Source of the DNA: Verrucomicrobiales bacterium
Lineage (GTDB): Bacteria > Verrucomicrobiota > Verrucomicrobiia > Verrucomicrobiales > DEV007
Direction of reading: 5' to 3'
Length of the DNA stretch: 19,323 nucleotides
Assembly: GCA_021648365.1 (NCBI GenBank)
Contig: JAKISY010000089.1
Coordinates: 1 to 19,323, forward strand
Below are positions 6,083 through 12,991 of this stretch, in pieces (within the stretch, counting starts at the first letter, position 1; each line of letters begins with the position of its first letter). The translations under genes and the position numbers were made by a program. The notes beneath the pieces are model-generated. The model worked only from the letters and a program-made list of their open reading frames with translations, was not told the origin of the DNA and ran no database searches.

Positions 6083-6104
6083 GATGAAACTACTATTTCA
6101 TCAT
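6081..6104 (-). promoter_or_regulatory. 9-bp perfect inverted repeat over the start codon
   Basis: ATGATGAAA and TTTCATCAT are separated by 6 bp (CTACTA). The repeat ends in the start codon of the 94-aa gene, so in the mRNA the AU of the AUG would lie in the base of a 9-bp hairpin. It could be an operator dyad or a translation-limiting hairpin. The repeat is seen directly; the role is inferred. Confidence 0.45.
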
Positions 6105-6202
6105 TATTGGGGGTACACATCAGCCAAAAAGGTACATTATGGGGTGTAGATGCATTTTTTCCTATTTTTCCTAAAAAGAACAATCCTGCCCGCTCAAGCC
6201 CC

Positions 6203-7348
6203 TTAATTCCTCAATCTGAGCACTTTGAACTGCCTCCCCATCATGCCTGGATGGGTGAGCGTCTGAAATTGACGCAATCTTTTTTTGTTTTCAGGCTCTT
6301 GAGTCACCTGTTGCGCTTCCATTTTCAACAACCATGTTTTGGCGGATCGAATAAGGAAATCATGTTGATCTTGCAAAACCTCACTCTTCATCCCCAGCGT
6401 CGCTGCGAACTTGGCTAAACGAGAAAAATTCACATGCGCAGTGATGTCCAACTCTCCTGGATCGACAAAAGCATCGTCTGTGGCTCGGTGCTGATGATAA
6501 CACCGCAGCGTCCCCGCAGTGCGTTCGGGTGAAAAGTAATCTTCTTCGCGATGCCCGTAGTCGATGATCCACCAGTGACCGCCGCCCGGTTCAAACAAAG
6601 CACTCACACTCTGTAACCAGGGCCGCATCGCCAGATTGATTTCTGTAGTGTAGCCCTCTCGCAGCCCGTCAAGGTCAATGGCTGCCACCTCGCGCAACAG
6701 CCTTGCATCCTCTATCTTGCGAGCTTGGTATTCAAATCCACTCTCCGTATCTGCACGCTTGACCCACAATCGCTTCCACTCACCGCCTTCTAAGCGGATG
6801 CGCTCTACCGCAAAAGCATCCACCAATTCGTTGCACAAAAAGATACCTCTACGCGCGGCACTCTGCTCTGGCGCTATTTCTTTCACCTCAGCTACGACCT
6901 TAACCGTAGCTCCATGCGCACTGTTCTCTATTCTTTGTTGCAGGAAGGCTCGGCGCCCCTCGTGTGGCTCGATCACCCAATAAGACAAGACTTTTAACAG
7001 CGCACTATCCCGCTGCTGCAAGGCATCGAGAATGTCGAATGCCAGTTGACCATCATGCGCCCCTTGCTCGATCAATAGATAGTTTTCCACTGAGCCACCC
7101 TTTTGCCATTGCTCTTCGATGGCGTAGCTCAACAGCAGCCCAAAACAATCCCCCACGCTCACACTGGTATAAAAGTCGCCGCCATCCCTGCCAATCGCAC
7201 GCCCAGCTCGGCTATAATATCCCAACTCTGGCTCGTAGAGCGCCAAATCCATGAATTCGGCAAAAGAAATTGCCGCTAAGGGATTTTCCTCGATTTTTTG
7301 AAAGATACGCCGCTTTAAGCTCGTATCACTTTTGTTCTCGTCATGCAT
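6203..7348 (-). CDS. MidA-family SAM-dependent methyltransferase (NDUFAF7-like)
   Basis: A 381-aa protein of the MidA/DUF185 family. Visible hallmarks in order: FAEFMDLALYEPELGYYSR near the N-terminus, GGDFYTSVSVGDCFGLLL, the SAM-binding loop LIEQGAHDGQLAFDIL, LCNELVDAFAVERIR, WWIIDYGHREEDYFSPERTAGTLRCYHQH, DPGELDITAHVNFS, and the C-terminal PGMMGRQFKVLRL. The eukaryotic relative methylates a complex I subunit; bacterial substrates are generally unknown. Length is normal for the family. It is cytoplasmic, has no signal peptide, and is divergent from the PBP gene across 148 bp that hold only a weak plus-strand promoter candidate (TTGAGT at 7403, TATCCA at 7426). Confidence 0.88.
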   Translation of the reverse strand: MHDENKSDTSLKRRIFQKIEENPLAAISFAEFMDLALYEPELGYYSRAGRAIGRDGGDFYTSVSVGDCFGLLLSYAIEEQWQKGGSVENYLLIEQGAHDGQLAFDILDALQQRDSALLKVLSYWVIEPHEGRRAFLQQRIENSAHGATVKVVAEVKEIAPEQSAARRGIFLCNELVDAFAVERIRLEGGEWKRLWVKRADTESGFEYQARKIEDARLLREVAAIDLDGLREGYTTEINLAMRPWLQSVSALFEPGGGHWWIIDYGHREEDYFSPERTAGTLRCYHQHRATDDAFVDPGELDITAHVNFSRLAKFAATLGMKSEVLQDQHDFLIRSAKTWLLKMEAQQVTQEPENKKRLRQFQTLTHPGMMGRQFKVLRLRN

Positions 7349-7496
7349 CAGAATGAATTCACACTAAAAAAAGGTATTTTCTGTCACTTGCTCCTAGCCA
7401 AATTGAGTCCATATTCCAGCTTGGGTATCCAGCTAAATCTTGCATCGGCACTATTTCTGCTCTCATATCACTCGTAACACATCCAACATCTATTAT

Positions 7497-10166
7497 ATGC
7501 GTCGTCGTCGGAGATTTTCCAGATTTTTTCTCAAGCTGTTCGTAGTCCTTCTTTTCATGGGGATTATGGCAGCAGGTATTGGCGCGGGTGTTCTATACCT
7601 CTACGCCAAACCTCGTTACGAACTAGCACAAAGCTTTGATCTTGAAAAAATTCACGATCTGGAAGCCGCGAGCATCATATTTGATCGCAATCACATAGAG
7701 ATCGGACGCATCTTTGTGCAAAATCGCCGCCCTGTGAGCATCGATGACGTATCTGAGAATGTCGTCAACGCACTGGTCGCCACAGAAGATGCGAGATTTT
7801 TCGAACATGGCGGTGTCGATTATTTGGGTATTCTACGCGCAGCCATCAGCAACTTTCGTGCAGGCGGAGTGACTCAAGGAGCTAGCACCGTGACTCAGCA
7901 GCTTGGGCGTAATGCTTTTGAAATGCGCGAACGCAGCATCAGCCGTAAAGTAGCCGAAGTTTTCCTCGCTCAAAGGATCGAAGCTAAATTTAGCAAACGC
8001 GAGATTCTCGAATTGTACCTCAATCGTATTTATTTTGGCAGCGGCTATTATGGTATCGCAGCAGCATCCAATGGCTATTTTGGCAAAGAACCCATCAACC
8101 TTACCATCCCAGAGGCAGCTACCATCGTCGGCTTGATCAAAAGCCCCAACCGTTTATCCCCCTTCAACAACCCGGACAAATCTCGCACCACTCGCAACTA
8201 CGTTTTCCAGCGAATGCACGCTGAAAACATGATCAGCAAAGAAAAAATGGTCGAGCTGCAGCAATTGCCCCTCGTCACCATCCCCAAAAGCTCCGCTTTC
8301 GCCAAATCCAAATACGTTCACGAACAAGTTCGCCAACGCGTTATTGAAGTGATCGGTTACAAACTCGCTTCTCAAGGCGGTTTCCATATCTACACCACGA
8401 TTGACAATCGACTGCAGCTCAAAGCCGAAGCTCACCTAGCCAAAGGACTGGATGCGATCGAAAAACACCCAGGCTTCGAGCACCAAACCTTGGCAGATTA
8501 TAAAATACTCAAAAGCGAATTTCGCAACAAACAGAAAACCACCGAAGTCAAAGCCGTGGGCGAAGGCGAAGACGGTTCGCTACTGAAGATCCAAGCCAAA
8601 TTACCTCGACCGACCTACTTGCAAGGCGCAGTGCTCGCCATAGATAACAGTGACGGCGGCATCGTCACCCTAGTCGGTGGACGCGATTTCAACGACAGCA
8701 TGTTTGACCGCGCGGTGCTAAGCCGCCGCAAACCCGGCACTGCATTCATGCCTTTTGTTTACGCCGCCGGTTTCCAAAGCGGACGCTTCCCTGGCACTCC
8801 GGTCGAAGATCTACCGATTGATAACCGCCGCGTGATGATTGGAGGCATGAGCGGTATCCTCGGCGAATGGGGCACCGAGAGCCTGACCAATGTGCATGTC
8901 GGCAGCTTGCCAGCACGCCGCGCCTTAGCCCTTTCAAAAATCGCCGCCACCGTGCGCTTCGGCATATCAACCGGCTTGAGCAAAGTCATCGCTTTAGCGG
9001 AGGGTGCAGGCATCAGCTTCGAAGGAGACATCAAAAACTTCAACGCATCGATGTTAGGACGCTCCCCCGCCTCGATGCCAGAAATGTGCTTGGCGTATTC
9101 CATTTTCCCTAATCAGGGGGTTCGAGTCGAGCGCACCCACATTTTATCCAGCATCAAAGACTCCAAAGATAAAATCATTTATTCGACCAACATCCGACGT
9201 TTGAAAAAACCCTTGATCGACGCCTACACCGCTTGGCAGGTGACCTCCTGCTTGACCGACGCACTCAAAGACGGCACCGGGCGCAAAGCTTACCAACTGT
9301 ATGGACTCAAAAAAGACATGCCCCTCGCCGGCAAAACCGGCACCGAATACGGCTACACCGATAACTGGTTCATCGGCTACAGCAGCAAAATCACCTGCGC
9401 CGTGTGGGCAGGTTTCGATACCCCTTCGCCGATTTACCCCGAAGCTTTCAGCAGCGACACCGTACTGCCTATTTGGAGCGAAGTGATGAACGACGCAGCC
9501 GAGTATTTCAAACCGCAAGCCTTCGCCCCACCCAAGGGAGCAACGCAAGTGGAGCTGTGTCGCCTATCAGGGGAGCGCGCCACCGATCAATGCCACGACC
9601 TCGTACCGGGCGCGCCAGGCCAACCGCCCAAAAGTGTGCGCACCACCTACATCGAATATTTACGACCAGGCACCGTCGTGCATACCTCCTGCACCGTGCA
9701 CGGCGGAGCCGTGACGCCTCACCTAGTGAAAAATGGACCACAACCTTTCGACCCATCCTTCCCCTTCAGCTCATCCCCCTCCTTGCGCGCGCAAGTAGCC
9801 CATGCCGAACCCATTCATCCTCTGAGCCCGATCCTGCTAGGACACGATCCCTACAATTCAGTGATCCCTAGCCTCAAAGCCGTTGCCGTAGCTGTGCCTA
9901 AAGCTGTAACAGAAGGTGATACGTCCGAAGGCGAACAAAAAACACCTCTCAAAGCCGTGCCCATTGCCGTGCCAGTCGAAGGTCTCAAAGCCGTACCCAT
10001 CGTAGATCCCGTCATCGTGAACGAAGTCCTAGAACAGACCACTGCACCGGTTGCCAAACCCGTCAAAAAACCTCGGCCACGCCCTGCTGGAATATTTCCG
10101 CCACCTAGAAATCAAAATAGAGTGAAAATCAATCGCCCTGAACCGATTCGTTTTAATGATCGGTAA
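7497..10166 (+). CDS. Class A PBP (PBP1A-like) with an inactive-looking transpeptidase domain
   Basis: An 889-aa protein from the ATG at 7497 (MRRRRRFSRFFLKLF), which gives a normal basic N-terminus and one membrane anchor; the start at 7440 adds 19 unlikely residues. The glycosyltransferase 51 domain is intact: E97-D-A-R-F-F-E-H-G-G, GASTVTQQLGRN, RKVAEVFLAQRIEAKFSKREILELYLNRIYFGSGYYGI. It should polymerise lipid II outside the inner membrane. In the transpeptidase domain the usual GSAFKP is GTAFMP (T415, M418), so both the acylated Ser and the general-base Lys are missing; the second motif SxN reads S480-K-I; KTGT is kept at 613. It should therefore not cross-link peptides or bind beta-lactams covalently. 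The C-terminal tail has repeated LKAVPIAVP-type units and ends proline- and arginine-rich. Confidence 0.9.
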   Translation: MRRRRRFSRFFLKLFVVLLFMGIMAAGIGAGVLYLYAKPRYELAQSFDLEKIHDLEAASIIFDRNHIEIGRIFVQNRRPVSIDDVSENVVNALVATEDARFFEHGGVDYLGILRAAISNFRAGGVTQGASTVTQQLGRNAFEMRERSISRKVAEVFLAQRIEAKFSKREILELYLNRIYFGSGYYGIAAASNGYFGKEPINLTIPEAATIVGLIKSPNRLSPFNNPDKSRTTRNYVFQRMHAENMISKEKMVELQQLPLVTIPKSSAFAKSKYVHEQVRQRVIEVIGYKLASQGGFHIYTTIDNRLQLKAEAHLAKGLDAIEKHPGFEHQTLADYKILKSEFRNKQKTTEVKAVGEGEDGSLLKIQAKLPRPTYLQGAVLAIDNSDGGIVTLVGGRDFNDSMFDRAVLSRRKPGTAFMPFVYAAGFQSGRFPGTPVEDLPIDNRRVMIGGMSGILGEWGTESLTNVHVGSLPARRALALSKIAATVRFGISTGLSKVIALAEGAGISFEGDIKNFNASMLGRSPASMPEMCLAYSIFPNQGVRVERTHILSSIKDSKDKIIYSTNIRRLKKPLIDAYTAWQVTSCLTDALKDGTGRKAYQLYGLKKDMPLAGKTGTEYGYTDNWFIGYSSKITCAVWAGFDTPSPIYPEAFSSDTVLPIWSEVMNDAAEYFKPQAFAPPKGATQVELCRLSGERATDQCHDLVPGAPGQPPKSVRTTYIEYLRPGTVVHTSCTVHGGAVTPHLVKNGPQPFDPSFPFSSSPSLRAQVAHAEPIHPLSPILLGHDPYNSVIPSLKAVAVAVPKAVTEGDTSEGEQKTPLKAVPIAVPVEGLKAVPIVDPVIVNEVLEQTTAPVAKPVKKPRPRPAGIFPPPRNQNRVKINRPEPIRFNDR

Positions 10167-10272
10167 CAGGCGAGCTTTTGACAAAACGACTCACCGTGAA
10201 GCCCGCTAAAGCGCTTGAACTTCACCCCGCCCTCGGCTTAGTTCGGGCGCAACTTTATCCATCTATTGACCC

Positions 10273-11445
10273 ATGAGCTCACTATCCGACCAACTGGAAA
10301 CTTTAATGCACGGCACCGCTCAGGTGCTGAGTGAAAAAGAGCTGCTCAAAAAGCTCGAACGCGGCAAACCGCTGCGCGCCAAACTCGGAGTCGATCCCAC
10401 CGCGCCCGACCTGCACCTAGGCCATAGTGTGCCTTTAGAGAAATTGCGTCAGTTCCAAGAGTTCGGACACACCGCCGTCTTGATCATCGGCGACTTCACC
10501 GCCTTGATCGGCGATCCCAGCGGACGCTCCAAAACACGCCCGCAGCTCACCAACGAAGAAGTGCTCGAAAACGCCCGCACCTTCACCGACCAAGCCTTTA
10601 AAATCCTCGACAAAGACAAAACCGAACTGCGATTCAATGGCGATTGGTTCAAAAAAATGACCTTCGAAGAAGTCATCCGGCTCAACGCACGAGTCACCAT
10701 GCAGCAAATGCTGCAACGCGAAGACTTCAAAGCCCGCATCGCCGCAGACCAAGAAGTGCGCCTGCATGAGATCCAATACCCCATCGTGCAAGGTTGGGAT
10801 TCCGTCATGGTCAAAGCCGACGTCGAACTCGGCGCCACCGACCAACTCTTCAACATCCTCGTCGGGCGCGACATGCAGAAAAGCGAAGGCATGGAGCAAC
10901 AAGTCGTCATGCTCATGCCCATCCTCGAAGGTCTTGATGGTACCCAGAAAATGAGCAAAAGCTTGGGTAACTACATAGGTGTGACCGAGCCCGCCGAAGA
11001 AATGTTTGGCAAACTGATGAGCATCTCCGATCAACTGATGGGACGCTACTACACCCTCCTGCTGGGCGTCGAACTCGATGCCACCCAACACCCGATGGAA
11101 GCAAAAAAACAGTTGGCAGAAAAAGTCGTCACCCGCTTCCATAGCACCGCAGCAGCCAGCGCCGCACGCAGCAACTGGGAGACCAAATTCAGCAAACGCG
11201 ACCATGACGCCGCCGATATGCCCGAGATCACCCTCGCAGAAAGGCGCGACATCTTAGGCGTGCTCGCTCACGCCTACCAAACCGGTTTTGACAGCAAACG
11301 CTCCGGCTCCGATCTACGCCGCCTGATCCAGCAAGGCAGCGTACAGCTCAATGGCGAAAAAGTCACCGATCTCAAAATGCAACCCGATTGGAAATCCGGC
11401 GACGTCCTCAAACTCGACAAAAAGAGATTTGTGCGCTTAAAATAA
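10273..11445 (+). CDS. tyrS: Tyrosyl-tRNA synthetase
   Basis: A 390-aa class I synthetase. The HIGH motif is H48-L-G-H51 within DPTAPDLHLGH, followed by VLIIGDFTALIGDPSGRSKTRP. The KMSKS loop is K226-M-S-K-S230 in LDGTQKMSKSLGNYIG. The C-terminal 60 residues (SDLRRLIQQGSVQLNGEKVTDLKMQPDWKSGDVLKLDKKRFVRL) form an S4 RNA-binding domain. It charges tRNA-Tyr with tyrosine in the cytoplasm. The sequence follows the TyrZ-like type rather than the E. coli TyrS type. The 106 bp upstream show no T-box and no clear promoter; a short CGCCC/GGGCG hairpin lies there without a U-run. Confidence 0.95.
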   Translation: MSSLSDQLETLMHGTAQVLSEKELLKKLERGKPLRAKLGVDPTAPDLHLGHSVPLEKLRQFQEFGHTAVLIIGDFTALIGDPSGRSKTRPQLTNEEVLENARTFTDQAFKILDKDKTELRFNGDWFKKMTFEEVIRLNARVTMQQMLQREDFKARIAADQEVRLHEIQYPIVQGWDSVMVKADVELGATDQLFNILVGRDMQKSEGMEQQVVMLMPILEGLDGTQKMSKSLGNYIGVTEPAEEMFGKLMSISDQLMGRYYTLLLGVELDATQHPMEAKKQLAEKVVTRFHSTAAASAARSNWETKFSKRDHDAADMPEITLAERRDILGVLAHAYQTGFDSKRSGSDLRRLIQQGSVQLNGEKVTDLKMQPDWKSGDVLKLDKKRFVRLK

Positions 11446-11451
11446 GCCAGA

Positions 11452-11480
11452 TTGACGTTGAAACGTTATGACGTTATAGT
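11452..11480 (+). promoter_or_regulatory. Sigma70-type promoter of the toxin-antitoxin operon
   Basis: TTGACG at 11452-11457 and TATAGT at 11475-11480 are separated by exactly 17 bp, the best promoter match I found in the window. The antitoxin ATG begins 5 bp after the -10 box, so transcription would start at or next to the A of the ATG and the mRNA would be leaderless or nearly so. Confidence 0.7.
11455..11475 (+). promoter_or_regulatory. Probable antitoxin operator: three ACGTT repeats, 8-bp period
   Basis: ACGTT occurs at 11455, 11463 and 11471, each exactly 8 bp apart, filling the spacer between -35 and -10. Ribbon-helix-helix repressors such as CopG and ParD bind evenly spaced short sites of this kind. 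Binding here would block RNA polymerase, giving autoregulation by the antitoxin encoded immediately downstream. The repeats are seen; the role is inferred. Confidence 0.55.
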
Positions 11481-11485
11481 GACCT

Positions 11486-11734
11486 ATGGTAACCGTGATC
11501 ACAGCAGAAAAGCCCAAACGAGCGACCGTCTATCTCGACCCTCAGCTGCATAAAGCCCTCAAACTACAAGCCGCAGAAACGGGCTGCAATGTTTCTGAAC
11601 TGATCAACGAAGCTGTTCGTCGAGCCTTAATTGAAGACCGTGATGATTTGAGCGTCTTTGAACACCGCGCCTCAGAGCCAACCCTTTCTTTTGAAAAATT
11701 AGTCAAAAATCTTGATCTCGATGGAAAGTTATAA
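11486..11734 (+). CDS. Ribbon-helix-helix antitoxin
   Basis: An 82-aa protein. Residues about 10-46 (KRATVYLDPQLHKALKLQAAETGCNVSELINEAVRRAL) are a CopG-type ribbon-helix-helix: one beta strand that inserts into the DNA major groove, then two helices separated by the G-C-N-V-S turn. The C-terminal tail (FEHRASEPTLSFEKLVKNLDLDG) is the usual unstructured part that wraps the toxin. It would neutralise the RelE-type toxin encoded next and repress the operon. The ORF overlaps the toxin start by 14 bp. Confidence 0.85.
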   Translation: MVTVITAEKPKRATVYLDPQLHKALKLQAAETGCNVSELINEAVRRALIEDRDDLSVFEHRASEPTLSFEKLVKNLDLDGKL

Positions 11735-11987
11735 GGTCGTCTTCAGGAAGTCAGTTGAGAAAGACTTGAAAACTATCCCCAAAAACGATCAGATCCGCAT
11801 ATTGCAGCGAATTGCCAAACTTGCAGAAGACCCACGCCCAGCCTCTAGCAAACAACTTTCAAGCCAACAGCGATATCGAGTGCGGCAAGGCAATTATCGC
11901 ATATTATACAGCATCGAAGACGATAGACTTACCATCACTGTAGTAAAAATCGGACATCGCGGCGACGTCTATCAGTCAAAAAAATGA
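11721..11987 (+). CDS. RelE/ParE-superfamily toxin
   Basis: An 88-aa protein starting at the ATG at 11721 (MESYKVVFRKSVEKDLKTIP); a TTG at 11712 is possible but less likely. The family pattern is clear: a first strand and helix, then KQLSSQQRYRVRQGNYRILYSIEDDRLTITVVKIGHRGDVY, with the conserved R-x-R-x-GNYRILY and GHRxDVY elements. RelE-type members cut mRNA on the ribosome and ParE types poison gyrase; the GHRGDVY ending favours the RelE branch, but the target is not certain. Its end overlaps the next gene by 4 bp (ATGA). Confidence 0.85.
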   Translation: MESYKVVFRKSVEKDLKTIPKNDQIRILQRIAKLAEDPRPASSKQLSSQQRYRVRQGNYRILYSIEDDRLTITVVKIGHRGDVYQSKK

Positions 11988-12223
11988 ACCAGCCAAATAC
12001 TAACAAAGACCCTCTGCACGGGGTCACGCTCGAACAGATCATCAAAAGTTTGTTAGAGTATTATGGCTGGGAAGAGTTAGGCATGCGCATCGACATCCGT
12101 TGTTTCAACAGCGACCCATCGATCAAATCGAGCCTCAAATTTTTGCGCAAAACACCTTGGGCAAGAAAAAAAGTCGAAGCGCTCTACTTGCATGTGCAAA
12201 AAATTGAAAACGACCCAGTCTAA
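11984..12223 (+). CDS. VF530/DUF2132 family DNA-binding-like protein
   Basis: A 79-aa protein matching the DUF2132 (VF530) family nearly end to end: DPLHGVTLEQIIKSLLEYYGWEELGMRIDIRCFNSDPSIKSSLKFLRKTPWARKKVEALYL. The family is a small helical domain proposed to bind DNA; its role in cells is not established. It starts on the toxin's stop (ATGA overlap) and is 8 nt before the pseudouridine synthase gene, so it is probably cotranscribed with both. Other genomes often carry it without a toxin-antitoxin pair, so the association here may be local. Confidence 0.9.
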   Translation: MNQPNTNKDPLHGVTLEQIIKSLLEYYGWEELGMRIDIRCFNSDPSIKSSLKFLRKTPWARKKVEALYLHVQKIENDPV

Positions 12224-12231
12224 TACCAGTC

Positions 12232-12972
12232 ATGTCATCCATTCGTAAAAAATTTAAAATGCCACCCAAGCGCTTTCACCCCAAAGGCTTGTCGATCATC
12301 TATGAGGATCACGACATCCTAGTAGCAGACAAAAGCAGCGGCTTATTGACGATCAGCAATGACAAAGTCAAAGAAAACACCGCCTTCTATTTGCTCAACA
12401 ACTACGTGCGCAAAGGCAATCAGAGATCCCACAGTCGAATCTTCATCGTGCATCGCCTAGACCGCGATACTTCTGGAATCATCCTTTTTGCCAAAAGCGA
12501 AGAAGCTAAGCACTACCTGCAAGACGAATGGCAGAATTTCACCAAAAAATACTACGCCGTCGTATGTGGCAAACCCAAACAAGAGCAAGGCGAGATCTCG
12601 TCTTACCTCGTTGAGAACGCCGCCTTTCGCATGTATTCAGTGGATGACCCCAGTAAAGGTAAATTTGCCAAAACCGGCTACCGAGTTTTACGCAGCTCAG
12701 ATCAATACAGCCTACTAGAGATCGATCTCTACACCGGACGCAAAAACCAGATCCGCGTTCACCTAGCCGACTTAGGTTGCCCGGTAGCGGGAGACAAAAA
12801 ATATGGCAAAAAAGAAAAAGGCATCAAGCGCCTCACCCTTCATTCCGCGTCACTGAGCTTCACCCACCCTTTTTCCAAAGAGCCGATGATCTTTGAAACC
12901 AAAATCCCAGGTTACTTCAAATCGCTAGTCAGCCATAAGCTCAAGGCGAGTCCAGAAGAAAGCTCTACATGA
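12232..12972 (+). CDS. RluA-family RNA pseudouridine synthase
   Basis: A 246-aa protein. The catalytic motif is H74-R-L-D77-R-D-T-S-G; Asp77 is the nucleophile of the family. Other family blocks are IIYEDHDILVADKSSGLLT at about 22, YYAVVCGKP at about 106, LLEIDLYTGRKNQIRVHLADLGCPVAGDKKYG at about 160-190, and LTLHSASLSFTHPFSKE. No S4 domain precedes the catalytic core, as in the shorter RluA types. It converts uridine to pseudouridine in rRNA or tRNA; the target site cannot be read from the sequence. It ends 19 bp from the convergent recJ gene. Confidence 0.9.
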   Translation: MSSIRKKFKMPPKRFHPKGLSIIYEDHDILVADKSSGLLTISNDKVKENTAFYLLNNYVRKGNQRSHSRIFIVHRLDRDTSGIILFAKSEEAKHYLQDEWQNFTKKYYAVVCGKPKQEQGEISSYLVENAAFRMYSVDDPSKGKFAKTGYRVLRSSDQYSLLEIDLYTGRKNQIRVHLADLGCPVAGDKKYGKKEKGIKRLTLHSASLSFTHPFSKEPMIFETKIPGYFKSLVSHKLKASPEESST

Positions 12973-12991
12973 AAATATCCCTCGACCCAGC

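Noticed and set aside
9144..9548. Antisense frame within the PBP gene
   Set aside because: It overlaps a well-supported PBP domain on the opposite strand and shows no recognisable motif.
10200..10255. T-box or terminator upstream of tyrS
   Set aside because: Only a 5-bp CGCCC/GGGCG hairpin without U-run is present, and there is no T-box sequence.
10435..11205. Long 256-aa frame antisense to tyrS
   Set aside because: It is a shadow of a strongly conserved housekeeping gene, with a composition typical of antisense frames (Phe/His/Asp rich).
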